This document shows positions 52,326 through 60,323 of a DNA stretch of 64,000 nucleotides, piece after piece. The translations under genes and the position numbers were made by a program. Position 1 is the first letter of the stretch. Every line of letters starts with the position of its first letter. Origin of the DNA: Nocardioides rubriscoriae (GTDB lineage: Bacteria > Actinomycetota > Actinomycetes > Propionibacteriales > Nocardioidaceae); assembly GCF_008087085.1 (NCBI RefSeq), contig NZ_VIYJ01000005.1:372001-436000 (forward strand), written 5' to 3'. The notes beneath the pieces were generated by a model. It was not told where the DNA came from and did no database searches. It saw nothing but the letters and a program-made list of their open reading frames with translations.

Positions 52326-53711
52326 TCACAGCGACAGGAAGGCCAGCAGGTCCTGCCGGGTCAGCACGCCCACCGGCTTGCCGTCCTCCTGGACCAGCAC
52401 GGCGTCGCCGTTCTCGAGCAGCGCCACGGCGTCCGAGGCGGCCTCGGTGGAGCCGATCGTCGCCAGCGGCGGCGACATGTGGTCCTCGACCGGGTCGGTG
52501 AGCTTGGCGTGGCCGGCGAAGAGGGCGTCGAGCAGGCCGCGGTCGGAGACGGAGCCGGCCACCTCGGCGGCGACGATCGGGGGCTCGGCGCGCACCACGG
52601 GCATCTGCGAGACGCCGTACTCCTGCAGGATCGCGATGGCCTCGGCCACGGTCTCGCTGGGGTGGGTGTGCACGAGGTCGGGCAGCCGGCCGGACTTGCC
52701 GCGCAGGACCTGGCCGACGGTGCGTGCGGCGGCCGGGGCGCCGGTGGCGAAGCCGTAGGTCGACAGCCAGTCGTCGTTGAAGATCTTGGTGAGGTAGCCG
52801 CGTCCCGAGTCGGGCAGGATCACCACGATCACGGCGTCCTTGCCCTCGGGGGTGCCGGCCAGCTCGTGGGCCAGCTTCCTCGCGGCGAAGGCCGCCATGC
52901 CGCAGGAGCCACCGACCAGCAGGGCCTCCTCGCGGGCCAGGCGGCGGGTGAAGGCGAAGGAGTCGGCGTCGCTGACCTCGATGACCCGGTCGGCGACCGA
53001 GCGGTCGTAGGTCTCGGGCCAGAAGTCCTCGCCGACGCCCTCGACGAGGTAGGGGCGGCCGGTGCCGCCGGAGTAGACCGAGCCGGCCGGGTCGGCCCCG
53101 ATCACCTGGATCGCCGGGTTCTGCTCCTTGAGGTAGCGCCCGACGCCGCTGATCGTGCCGCCGGTGCCCATGCCGGCCACGAAGTGGGTGATCCGGCCCT
53201 CGGTCTGGGCCCAGATCTCCGGGCCGGTGGTCTCGTAGTGCGAGCGCGGGTTGTGCGGGTTGGAGTACTGGTCGGGCTTCCACGCGCCCGGCTGGGAGGC
53301 CAGGCGGTCGGAGACGTTGTAGTAGGAGTCGGGGTGCTCGGGCGCGACGGCGGTCGGGCAGACGACCACCTCGGCGCCGTAGGCCTTGAGCACGTTGCGC
53401 TTGTCCTCGCTGACCTTGTCGGGGCACACGAAGACGCACTGGTAGCCCTTCTGCTGGGCCACCATCGCCAGGCCGACACCGGTGTTGCCCGAGGTCGGCT
53501 CGACGATCGTGCCGCCGGGCTGCAGGGCGCCGGAGGCCTCGGCCGCCTCGATCATCCGGGTCGCGATCCGGTCCTTGATGGACCCGCCGGGGTTGAGGTA
53601 CTCGACCTTGGCCAGGACGAGCGGCTCGTCGCCCGGCAGGTCGAGGGTGCGCGACAGGCGCACCAGAGGGGTGTTGCCGATGAGGTCAAGGACCGAGTTC
53701 ACGTACTCCAC
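52326..53711 (-). CDS. cbs: cystathionine beta-synthase
   Basis: 461-aa PLP enzyme of fold type II with a C-terminal pair of CBS domains. DLIGNTPLVRL and the Schiff-base lysine motif GGSIKDR (K46) open the catalytic domain, with EPTSGNTGVGLAM and GGTISGVGRYLK after it; residues about 335-460 are the CBS pair. It condenses homocysteine with serine. GTG 53711 is chosen over GTG 53717 since TAGTTT at 53718-53723 lies 6 nt from it and abuts the other. Divergent from the SGNH gene, as in mycobacteria where cbs (Rv1077) is near Rv1075c. Confidence 0.92.
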   Translation of the reverse strand: MEYVNSVLDLIGNTPLVRLSRTLDLPGDEPLVLAKVEYLNPGGSIKDRIATRMIEAAEASGALQPGGTIVEPTSGNTGVGLAMVAQQKGYQCVFVCPDKVSEDKRNVLKAYGAEVVVCPTAVAPEHPDSYYNVSDRLASQPGAWKPDQYSNPHNPRSHYETTGPEIWAQTEGRITHFVAGMGTGGTISGVGRYLKEQNPAIQVIGADPAGSVYSGGTGRPYLVEGVGEDFWPETYDRSVADRVIEVSDADSFAFTRRLAREEALLVGGSCGMAAFAARKLAHELAGTPEGKDAVIVVILPDSGRGYLTKIFNDDWLSTYGFATGAPAAARTVGQVLRGKSGRLPDLVHTHPSETVAEAIAILQEYGVSQMPVVRAEPPIVAAEVAGSVSDRGLLDALFAGHAKLTDPVEDHMSPPLATIGSTEAASDAVALLENGDAVLVQEDGKPVGVLTRQDLLAFLSL

Positions 53712-53717
53712 ACCCAC

Positions 53718-53723
53718 AAACTA
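53718..53723 (-). promoter_or_regulatory. -10 box TAGTTT for cbs
   Basis: TAGTTT directly precedes one GTG and stands 6 nt before the next in-frame GTG 53711. The spacing rule of this genome selects the latter as the start. Confidence 0.55.
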
Positions 53724-53743
53724 GACCGAGACGCACCAGTTCG

Positions 53744-53749
53744 TAGGAT
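53744..53749 (+). promoter_or_regulatory. -10 box TAGGAT for the SGNH hydrolase gene
   Basis: TAGGAT, 7 nt, ATG 53757. Only 20 bp separate it from the divergent cbs -10 box. Confidence 0.55.
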
Positions 53750-53756
53750 CGCAGGC

Positions 53757-54770
53757 ATGGGGAAGGTCGCCGCAGCACGCAAGCTGGCCTCTGCCGCGGC
53801 CCTCGGCGGGGGCGGGCTCTCGCTGATCGGCGCCGGTCTCTACGGCGTCCTGACCGCCGAGGCCAAGATCGCCCGCAAGGTGATCGGTGACCCGTTGCCC
53901 GACCCGGTGCCCGACGCGACCGGCTGGTACGGCCGGGGTCGCCCCGGCCCGGCGGTCAAGATCGCGTTGCTGGGCGACTCCAGTGCCTGCGGCTACGGCG
54001 TCGACCGGGTCGAGGACACCCCGGGCGCCCTGCTGGGCTGCGGCGTCGCCGAGCAGGGCGACCGACGGGTATACCTGCGCGCCTTCTGCAAGGTCGGGGC
54101 GGTCTCCGCCGACCTCGACGCCCAGATCGACCGCGCCCTGCCGATCGAGCCCGACGTCGCGCTCATCCTCATCGGCGCCAACGACGTCACCCACAAGACC
54201 TTGCCGAGCCAGTCGGTGCAGCACCTCTCCGAGGGCGTGCGCCGCCTGCGCGAGGCCGGCGTCGAGGTCGTCGTCGGCACCTGCCCCGACCTCGGCACGG
54301 TCAAGCCGATCGCGCCCCCGCTCAAGCAGGTCGCGCGCGCCTGGTCGCGCCGCCTCGCCGCGGCCCAGACCATCGCGGTCATCCAGCAGGGCGGGCGCAC
54401 GGTCTCGCTCGGCTCGGTGCTCGGCCCCGAGTTCGCCGCGGCCCCGGCGATCCTCTTCGGGCCCGACCAGTTCCACCCGTCGGTCGAGGGCTACCGCGCG
54501 CTGTCGCGGATCCTGCTGCCCTCGCTGCTGGCCAGCCTCGGCCTGGGCCCCGACGACGAGGCCCGTCCCGAGACCCGTCGCGGCGAGGGCGTGCTGCCCG
54601 TGACCCGCGCGGCGGTCGCGGCGGTCAACGAGCCCGGCACCGAGCTCGACGGCACCGAGGTCGCCGGCAGCCGCCACGGCGTACGCGGGCGCTGGGTCGA
54701 GCTGCGTCACCGCCGCCGCCGTCCCCAGACCGAGGGCACCGCCCCCGAGCTCGAAGAGGTCGCCGGCTAG
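53757..54770 (+). CDS. SGNH/GDSL hydrolase, probably membrane-anchored or exported
   Basis: 337-aa esterase family protein. An N-terminal Gly/Leu-rich hydrophobic segment (residues about 12-33) may anchor or export it. SGNH blocks: GDSSACGYG (nucleophile S75), GANDVTH (block III Asn) and FHPSVEGY (catalytic His). The C-terminal 60 residues are charged and low in complexity. It probably hydrolyses a lipid or acyl ester. It has its own leaderless promoter and is followed by three family A hairpins. Confidence 0.88.
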   Translation: MGKVAAARKLASAAALGGGGLSLIGAGLYGVLTAEAKIARKVIGDPLPDPVPDATGWYGRGRPGPAVKIALLGDSSACGYGVDRVEDTPGALLGCGVAEQGDRRVYLRAFCKVGAVSADLDAQIDRALPIEPDVALILIGANDVTHKTLPSQSVQHLSEGVRRLREAGVEVVVGTCPDLGTVKPIAPPLKQVARAWSRRLAAAQTIAVIQQGGRTVSLGSVLGPEFAAAPAILFGPDQFHPSVEGYRALSRILLPSLLASLGLGPDDEARPETRRGEGVLPVTRAAVAAVNEPGTELDGTEVAGSRHGVRGRWVELRHRRRRPQTEGTAPELEEVAG

Positions 54771-54774
54771 GCCC

Positions 54775-54798
54775 ACCCGTCGCAACTACGCGACGGGT
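54775..54798. repeat. hairpin repeat family A, copy 3
   Basis: Arms ACCCGTCGC and GCGACGGGT around AACTAC, starting 4 bp after the SGNH stop codon. The outer base pair of the family is lost here. Confidence 0.82.
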
Positions 54799-54813
54799 CA
54801 CCGACGAACGTGG

Positions 54814-54843
54814 CCGACCCGTCGCAACTACGCGACGGGTCGG
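54814..54843. repeat. hairpin repeat family A, copy 4
   Basis: Perfect 12-bp arms CCGACCCGTCGC and GCGACGGGTCGG around AACTAC. Confidence 0.85.
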
Positions 54844-54856
54844 CGACGTCTCTCGT

Positions 54857-54884
54857 CGACCCGTCGCAACTACGCGACGGGTCG
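54857..54884. repeat. hairpin repeat family A, copy 5
   Basis: Arms CGACCCGTCGC and GCGACGGGTCG around AACTAC. The three copies form an array with 15 and 13 bp between units, in the gap between convergent genes. Confidence 0.85.
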
Positions 54885-54902
54885 GCGGGGGGTGGGACGA
54901 CG

Positions 54903-54932
54903 AAGGCCCCGCGGCCGGAGCCACGGGGCCTT
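54903..54932. terminator. strong hairpin terminator candidate
   Basis: AAGGCCCCG and CGGGGCCTT form a 9-bp stem with a 12-nt loop. The AA/TT ends give short U-runs on both strands, fitting a bidirectional terminator for the convergent SGNH and Bax-inhibitor genes. Confidence 0.55.
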
Positions 54933-54979
54933 GCGTCACGCGCCGACGTCGGGGCGGGGCGGCCCGTCTGTCAGGTGGA

Positions 54980-55831
54980 TCAGTTGTCGCCGAAGATCGC
55001 GAGCAGGCGCAGCAGGTTGGTGTAGATCCAGACCAGGCTGACGGTCATCGCGAACGACGCGCGCCACGACTCGCTCTGCGGGAGCCCGTTGCGGATGCCC
55101 TGCTCGACGAAGTCGAAGTCCATGATCAGCATGAACACACCGAGCACGAGGCCGACGACGGCGAAGAGCGCGCCCATGCCGCCCATGCCGTACAGGCCCA
55201 TCTGGGCGCCGAAGAGGCCCAGGACGAGCTCGAGCAGGCTGAGACCGATCATGCCGAAGACGGCCGCGACCACGAAGGTCCGGAACTTCTGGCCGACCTG
55301 GATGTTGAAGAACTTGTAGGCGGCCAGGGTGCCGGCGAACGCGGCGAACGTGCCGAGGACGGCGTGGATGACGATCGAGTCACCGAAGTAGGCGTCGAAC
55401 ACCTTGCTGATGCCGCCGAGGGCGACACCCTCGAAGGCGGCGAACGCCAGGACCAGCGGCGGGCTGATGACTCGCTTGAACGAGTTGACCAGCGACAGCA
55501 CGAAGGCGAGCACGCTGCCGAAGATCGCGACGCCGTAGATGGTCGACACCGAGCTGGTGTCGGTCACGGCGGGCGTCAGGAACCAGGTCGTGAAGGCCGC
55601 GACGAACACGACGCCGAGGGTGATCGAGGTCGTCTGCACGACCGTGTCGATCGTCATGGCGCCGCCGCGGGTGGTGCCCGGGCGGGTGTCGTCGTAGCCG
55701 AGCGGACCACCGGGCTGGCCGGTCCCCCACTGCGAGGGCTGGCCGTAGCCGGCGTAGGTCTGGGTCTGAGCGGCTCCGCCTGCGCGGTTGAACTCCTCCG
55801 AGCGACGGAACACCGGGTTGTTGCTCTGCAT
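54980..55831 (-). CDS. Bax inhibitor-1/YccA family membrane protein
   Basis: 283-aa integral membrane protein with a Gly/Tyr/Gln-rich cytoplasmic N-terminus of about 60 residues, followed by seven membrane helices. VNSFKRVISPPLVLAFAAFEGVALGG and ESWRASFAMTVSLVWIYTNLLRLLA near the end are typical of the bacterial BI-1/YccA family, members of which include calcium-leak channels and protease modulators. AAGGAGGAG lies 5 nt before ATG 55831. The TAGAAT hexamer at 55893-55898 predicts a leader of about 55 nt. Confidence 0.9.
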   Translation of the reverse strand: MQSNNPVFRRSEEFNRAGGAAQTQTYAGYGQPSQWGTGQPGGPLGYDDTRPGTTRGGAMTIDTVVQTTSITLGVVFVAAFTTWFLTPAVTDTSSVSTIYGVAIFGSVLAFVLSLVNSFKRVISPPLVLAFAAFEGVALGGISKVFDAYFGDSIVIHAVLGTFAAFAGTLAAYKFFNIQVGQKFRTFVVAAVFGMIGLSLLELVLGLFGAQMGLYGMGGMGALFAVVGLVLGVFMLIMDFDFVEQGIRNGLPQSESWRASFAMTVSLVWIYTNLLRLLAIFGDN

Positions 55832-55892
55832 GGTCTCCTCCTTGGAGGCCTGATGACCGTCGATGTGACGGCTCACCTTGGTGATGGGACCC

Positions 55893-55898
55893 ATTCTA
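55893..55898 (-). promoter_or_regulatory. -10 box TAGAAT for the Bax-inhibitor-like gene
   Basis: TAGAAT on the minus strand, 62 bp before the ATG. Unlike many neighbours this gene has a true 5' leader with a Shine-Dalgarno sequence. Confidence 0.5.
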
Positions 55899-55971
55899 GT
55901 CGGCCCCTCACCTGTGCGAACGTGCTGCGGGGGTCCTTTAGTTCCAGGACCTGCTCAGTCTCAGTGTCCTC

Positions 55972-56646
55972 TCATGATCGGCGTACGGCGCGCACGACCG
56001 TGTCGCTGACCTGGTGGCTGGTGCCCTCGTGGACGTGCTCGCGCGTCAGCACGCGCGAGGTCACGACCTCCCAGTCGGCGGGGTCGAGCAGGGCCGTGAC
56101 CGCCTCGGGGGTGAAGAGCAGGTGCGTGAGGTCGCTGTTGCGCAGGCCGGTGTGCTGGTCGTCGGGGTGGTGGGCGAGCACGACCAGGGTGCCGCCGGGC
56201 GCCACCGACGCGGCGACGTGGCCGTAGACGGCGGCGAAGAGGTCGGGCGGCACGTGCACGTACGACGCCGTCACGAGGTCACCGACGGGCAGGGGGTCCA
56301 GCGCGAAGACGTCGGCGCGCTGCCACGACGTGCGGTCGGCCACGCCCGCCCGGGCCGCGTGCTCGGCCGCCTTGGCCAGCGCGACGCCGGAGACGTCGAC
56401 ACCGGTCACCTTCCAGCCGCGCGAGGCCAGCCACACGACGTCGGCCCCCTCGCCGCAGCCGACGTCGACCGCGGTCGCGGGCGCGAGGCCGTCGACCTCC
56501 TCGACGAGGGCGGCGTTGGGGTGGCCCGACCAGACCCGGTCGGAGCCCGCGTAGCGCTCGTCCCAGAACTCGGCGGTGAACATGTGGCGCAGGTCCGCCG
56601 GGTCCTGCGAGTCGGTCCCGTGCTCGTGCCGGTGCTCGTGGCTCAT
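55972..56646 (-). CDS. class I SAM-dependent methyltransferase
   Basis: 224-aa methyltransferase. The SAM-binding motif I is VDVGCGEGADVVWLA at about residue 60, and VTGVDVSGVAL is motif II. The N-terminal WDERYAGSDRVWSGHPN resembles thiopurine/tellurite-type (TehB-like) methyltransferases. His-rich first residues may bind metal but are probably incidental. A CAGGCT hexamer 6 nt upstream of ATG 56646 is a weak -10. Substrate unknown. Confidence 0.85.
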   Translation of the reverse strand: MSHEHRHEHGTDSQDPADLRHMFTAEFWDERYAGSDRVWSGHPNAALVEEVDGLAPATAVDVGCGEGADVVWLASRGWKVTGVDVSGVALAKAAEHAARAGVADRTSWQRADVFALDPLPVGDLVTASYVHVPPDLFAAVYGHVAASVAPGGTLVVLAHHPDDQHTGLRNSDLTHLLFTPEAVTALLDPADWEVVTSRVLTREHVHEGTSHQVSDTVVRAVRRS

Positions 56647-56701
56647 GGGTCCAGCCTGGCACCTCAGGTCGACCTGAAGGCAAGGACCGGCCCGTGGGAG
56701 G

Positions 56702-56778
56702 TGGTGCCCCCGGTGGGGCTCGAACCCACACTGCGCGGTTTTTAAGACCGCTTCCTCTGCCGATTGGGATACGGGGGC
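56702..56778 (-). tRNA. tRNA with anticodon UAA, class I fold (nominally tRNA-Leu)
   Basis: Minus-strand cloverleaf: acceptor GCCCCCG/CGGGGGC, D arm TCC/GGA with GG in the loop, anticodon stem GCGGT/ACCGC with loop CTTAAAA (anticodon TAA), five-base variable loop GCAGT, T arm GTGGG/CCCAC with loop TTCGAGC, discriminator A and encoded CCA. The anticodon reads UUA (Leu), yet bacterial tRNA-Leu normally has a long variable arm. The codon is rare in such GC-rich genomes. Confidence 0.9.
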
Positions 56779-56802
56779 GTGCTCTGCGTGAGCTGGGGCG
56801 AG

Positions 56803-57354
56803 CTAGAGGTAGGTCTGGCGAGCGTAGACGGCGTGGGCACCGGCGACGCGGTCGAGGAAGAGCAGCCCCGCACAGTGGTCGATCTCGTGCTGCAGGGCAC
56901 GCGCCTCGAACGCGACCGCCTCGACCTCGACGTGCTCGCCGGTGCCGGGCAGCACGCCGCGCACCACCAGCCGGGAGGCGCGCTTCACGTCACCGGTGAG
57001 GTCGGGCACGCTCATGCAGCCCTCGCGCGCGCGCTCGTTGCGGGAGGACTCGACGACCTCGGCGTTGCAGAGCACGAAGGTGCCGTGGTGCCCGCGGGTC
57101 TTGGGGTGCTCCGAGACGTCGACGCAGAAGACGGTGGCCCCGACCCCCACCTGGGGGGCGGCGAGCCCGACGCAGCCCGGGCTGACCCGCATGGTGGCCA
57201 CCAGGTCGGCGGCGAGCTGAACGACCTCCGGCGAGGTCGGGTCGACGGCGCCGCCGGGGGTGGACAGCACCGGCGCCGGAGCCCGGACGACGTCGAGCAC
57301 GCGACCCTCGACCCCGAGCTCGGCCTCGGTCCAGGCGGCGAGACGCTCGTTCAC
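56803..57354 (-). CDS. def: peptide deformylase
   Basis: 183-aa metalloenzyme that removes the N-formyl group from nascent proteins. All three motifs are present: GCVGLAAPQVG (residues 60-70, motif 1), EGCMSVP with metal ligand C113 (motif 2) and QHEIDH with ligands H156 and H160 (motif 3). GCM replaces the more common GCL, which is tolerated. The ATG overlaps the ACT-protein stop by 4 bp. It is the last gene of the UDG-ACT-def operon, next to the tRNA. Confidence 0.93.
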   Translation of the reverse strand: MNERLAAWTEAELGVEGRVLDVVRAPAPVLSTPGGAVDPTSPEVVQLAADLVATMRVSPGCVGLAAPQVGVGATVFCVDVSEHPKTRGHHGTFVLCNAEVVESSRNERAREGCMSVPDLTGDVKRASRLVVRGVLPGTGEHVEVEAVAFEARALQHEIDHCAGLLFLDRVAGAHAVYARQTYL

Positions 57355-57905
57355 AGGGCGTCGGCGTCGGCAGGGCGCAGCGACGCCCCGACCCCGAGGG
57401 TCGCGGCCGCCGAGGTGATCGCGGCCTCGAGCCCGGTCTCGTCGGCGTCCACGGGCAGGGCGATCTCGGCGACGAGCAGGTAGAGGTCGCCGGCGAGCCG
57501 GGTGGTGAGGTCGGTGATGTTGCCCCCGACGCGCGCGACCTCGGCGACGACGGCCGAGACGATGCCGGGGCGGTCGCCGCCGTGCACGGTGAGCACCCAG
57601 GACGTGCCCGCGACAACGGCGGTCTCCTCGACGGGGACCTCGCGGACCGTGACCGACAGCGTGCCGTCGGCGGCCAGCGGCTCGAGCGCGGCCCGGATGG
57701 TCTCGTCGGCGACGTCGCCCGCCACGACCAGCATCATCGCGAAGTGCCCGCGCAGCAGGGTCATCGTCGAGTCCTCGAGGTTGAGCCCGAGACCGGCGAG
57801 GCGCTCGGTGGTCTCGGCGATGATGCCGGGCCGGTCGTGGCCCAGGACGGTCACGGCGTGCAGGGTCGACGGGTGGGTCGACGGGTGGGTCGGGGTGTGG
57901 CTCAC
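57351..57905 (-). CDS. double ACT-domain protein (GcvR-like)
   Basis: 184-aa protein composed of two ACT domains: about residues 15-90 (VTVLGHDRPGIIAETTERLAG) and 100-175 (LTVHGGDRPGIVSAVVAEVA). ACT pairs bind amino acids; similar proteins regulate glycine cleavage or act as formyltetrahydrofolate-related regulators. The first 14 residues (THPSTHPST) come from a short tandem repeat in DNA. GTG 57905 overlaps the uracil-DNA glycosylase stop by 4 bp. Confidence 0.86.
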   Translation of the reverse strand: MSHTPTHPSTHPSTLHAVTVLGHDRPGIIAETTERLAGLGLNLEDSTMTLLRGHFAMMLVVAGDVADETIRAALEPLAADGTLSVTVREVPVEETAVVAGTSWVLTVHGGDRPGIVSAVVAEVARVGGNITDLTTRLAGDLYLLVAEIALPVDADETGLEAAITSAAATLGVGASLRPADADAL

Positions 57906-58609
57906 CCGGTGATCATCGCAGCAGCACGACCGAGCACGGCGTCGAGCATGGGCTCGGTCAGCCTGCCGGTGAAGGTGTTCTGCTGGCTGGGGTGGTAGCT
58001 GCCGAGCAGCAGCACGTCGCCGTGCGGGGCGCCGAGCACGGCCTCGGCACCGTGCCCGAAGCGCGGCTTGGGCCGCGGCACGTCCCATCCGGCCCGACGG
58101 CAGGCGGCGAGGGCGGCGTCCCAGCCGATCGAGCCGAGGGCCACCACGCAGCGCACGGACGGGGCGACCAGGGCGAGCTCGGCGTCGAGCCAGGTCGCGC
58201 AACGGGCCTTCTCGTCGGTGGTCGGCTTGTTGTCGGGCGGCGCGCACCGTACGGCGGCCACCACCCGGGTGCCGATCAGCGCGAGGCCGTCGTCGGCGCT
58301 CACGCTGGTGGGCTGGTTGGCCATCCCGACGCGGTGCATCGAGGCAAAGAGCCAGTCGCCGGAGCGGTCCCCGGTGAACATCCGGCCCGTGCGGTTGGCC
58401 CCGTGCGCCGCCGGGGCGAGCCCGACGACGAGCACCTGCGGTGTCGCGACCCCGAAGCCGGGCACGGGCCGACCCCAGTAGGTCTCGCCGGCGTACGCCG
58501 CCCGCTTGTCGCGCGCGACCTGCTCGCGCCAGCGCACCAGGCGCGGACAGCGCCGGCACGCGACGATGCGCGCGTCGAGCGCGGGGAGGTCAGCGGGTCG
58601 GGCGGGCAC
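57902..58609 (-). CDS. family 5 uracil-DNA glycosylase (UdgB-type)
   Basis: 235-aa 4Fe-4S glycosylase. N-terminal cluster cysteines occur in CRRCPRL (C18, C21). Motif A is GLAPAAHGANRTGRMFTGD, which lacks the Asp/Asn general base of family 1 and 4 enzymes and matches family 5 (UDGb). The C-terminal motif is GSYHPSQQNTFTG. It excises uracil and other deaminated bases from DNA, relevant to a GC-rich genome. GTG 58609 lies 6 nt from CAGACT, a weak -10. Confidence 0.9.
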   Translation of the reverse strand: MPARPADLPALDARIVACRRCPRLVRWREQVARDKRAAYAGETYWGRPVPGFGVATPQVLVVGLAPAAHGANRTGRMFTGDRSGDWLFASMHRVGMANQPTSVSADDGLALIGTRVVAAVRCAPPDNKPTTDEKARCATWLDAELALVAPSVRCVVALGSIGWDAALAACRRAGWDVPRPKPRFGHGAEAVLGAPHGDVLLLGSYHPSQQNTFTGRLTEPMLDAVLGRAAAMITG

Positions 58610-58692
58610 GGGCCCAGTCTGCCGACGTCACCGCTTCGTGAGGTCTTGACGGGCCGGACGGTCCTACCGTCGACACAACGAGGAGGTCTCAC

Positions 58693-58974
58693 ATGGACAT
58701 GCGGATGACGGAGTCGGCGGCCTGGATGGTCGGCCTGATGGCGTTCCTGGTGCTGATGACGGGCGCGGTGCTCGTCGCGGTGCGGATCTACGGAGGGCGG
58801 GCCGCGCACGACGACCACCCGCACGACCCGGTCGCGGTGCAGCGCGCCCTGGTGGCGCGCATCGCCCAGCCGGCGGTGGCGGCGGTCGCGGCGGCCCCGG
58901 CCGCCGCAGCGCCGTCAGCCCTGCAGCGAGGCGGCGATGCCGTCGAGGATGTCGGACTCCGAGACGACCAGTGA
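58693..58974 (+). CDS. small single-span membrane protein
   Basis: 93-aa protein: one membrane helix at about residues 10-31, then a basic/His-rich short segment (AHDDHPHDP) and an Ala-rich tail. AGGAGGT lies 6 nt before ATG 58693, and TACCGT at 58666-58671 could be its -10. The last 60 bp overlap the convergent ppx gene, so the tail may be chance coding. No family recognised. Confidence 0.6.
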   Translation: MDMRMTESAAWMVGLMAFLVLMTGAVLVAVRIYGGRAAHDDHPHDPVAVQRALVARIAQPAVAAVAAAPAAAAPSALQRGGDAVEDVGLRDDQ

Positions 58975-59826
58975 CGTCGCACCGCTGCGCTCGAGCACCC
59001 GGCCCAGGATCAGCCCACCGGCGTCGATGACGTCGGCACGCCCCGGGTGCAGCCAGGGCAGGGCGAGCCGCGCGGCGCGGGGCATCGCGACCAGCCGGTC
59101 GACGAGGTCCTGCACGTCGGCGGTGGTCAGCACGGCCTGGTCGATCGCCGCCCGGTCGTACGCCGCCAGGCCGAGCACCCCGGCCGCGAGGGTGGTCACG
59201 GTGCCGGCGACGCCGACCACGGTCGCGGCGGCCGCAGGGTCGACGGGGCAGCCGTCGAGGGCCCGGTCGACGTCGGCCAGGACCGCCGCGACCTCGGCAG
59301 GCGTCGGCGGGTCGCCGTGGAGGTGTCGCTCGTGCAGGCGCACCGAGCCGATGTCCATCGAGTGGGCCACGGTCGGGCCGTCGGGCCCGCCCAGGACCAG
59401 CTCGGTCGAGCCGCCGCCGACGTCGACGACGAGCACGGGGTAGGCGGGGGCGGCGCGCAGGTGGGCGACCGCGCCACCGTAGGCGAGCGCCGCCTCCTCG
59501 GCCCCGGTGACGACCTCGGGCTGGACCCCGAGCCGCTCGCGCACCCCGGCCGTGAAGACGTCGGCGTTGGCGGCGTCACGGCTCGCCGAGGTCGCGCAGA
59601 ACCTCACCCGCTGCGGCGGCACGCCGTGCGCGTGCAGCAGCGCGGCGTACTCGTCGAGGGCGGCGAAGGTGCGGGCCAGGGCCTCGTCGGACAGCCGACC
59701 GGTGCGGTCGACGCCCTCACCGAGGCGCACCATCCGCATCTCGCGGACCCGCTCGCCCCCGGGCCCGGTGACGAGCAGCTTGACGGTGTTGGTGCCGCAG
59801 TCGATCGCGGCGACGAGCTCAGTCAT
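58915..59826 (-). CDS. ppx: exopolyphosphatase (Ppx/GppA family)
   Basis: 303-aa phosphatase of the actin-like ATPase fold, shorter single-module form typical of actinobacteria. VAAIDCGTNTVKLLV is the P1 motif and VLVVDVGGGSTELVLG the P2 motif; GVAGTVTTLAAG and VIDAGGLIL follow. It degrades polyphosphate or pppGpp. ATG 59826 overlaps the DUF501 stop by 8 bp. Last gene of the eno-ftsB-DUF501-ppx series. Confidence 0.92.
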   Translation of the reverse strand: MTELVAAIDCGTNTVKLLVTGPGGERVREMRMVRLGEGVDRTGRLSDEALARTFAALDEYAALLHAHGVPPQRVRFCATSASRDAANADVFTAGVRERLGVQPEVVTGAEEAALAYGGAVAHLRAAPAYPVLVVDVGGGSTELVLGGPDGPTVAHSMDIGSVRLHERHLHGDPPTPAEVAAVLADVDRALDGCPVDPAAAATVVGVAGTVTTLAAGVLGLAAYDRAAIDQAVLTTADVQDLVDRLVAMPRAARLALPWLHPGRADVIDAGGLILGRVLERSGATSLVVSESDILDGIAASLQG

Positions 59827-60319
59827 CGAGGGGCGCGGGGGTGACGCACGGGCCGCTGGCCCACCACTCCCCCAGCCGCTCGAGCACCTCGTCACCGAGC
59901 GGGTTGACACCCGGGCCCGCGGCGAGCGCGTGCCCGGCCAGGACGTGGAGGCACTTGACGCGGTCGGGCATGCCGCCGGCCGAGACGCCGTCGATCTCGG
60001 GCACGTCGCCGAGGGTGGCGCGGAACGCGAGGTAGGCGTCGTGGGCCGCGCGGTAGGCGACAGCGAGCTCGGGGTCGTCGGCCAGGCGCGCCTGCATCTC
60101 CTTCATCACCCCACCGCCCTCGAGGGTGCCGATGAGCGAGGCCGCGCGGGGGCAGGTGAGGTAGAAGGTCGTCGGGAACGGGTCGCCGTCGGGCAGCCGG
60201 GGCTCGGTGGTGACGACGTCGGGGTTGCCGCACGGGCAGCGGTGGCCGATGCCGTGGATGGCGCGCGGGGGCCGGCCGAGCTGGGCGTGGATCGCGGCCT
60301 CGTCGGTCGGGTCGATCAC
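59819..60319 (-). CDS. DUF501 family protein
   Basis: 166-aa actinobacterial DUF501 protein, with the characteristic RCPCGNPDVVTT near residue 28, PTTFYLTCP and GGMPDRVKCLHVLAGHALA. Its Cys and His residues could bind metal. The function is unknown, but the position between ftsB and ppx is widely conserved in actinobacteria. GTG 60319 follows the FtsB stop by 4 bp. Confidence 0.9.
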   Translation of the reverse strand: MIDPTDEAAIHAQLGRPPRAIHGIGHRCPCGNPDVVTTEPRLPDGDPFPTTFYLTCPRAASLIGTLEGGGVMKEMQARLADDPELAVAYRAAHDAYLAFRATLGDVPEIDGVSAGGMPDRVKCLHVLAGHALAAGPGVNPLGDEVLERLGEWWASGPCVTPAPLDD

Positions 60320-60323
60320 GCGG

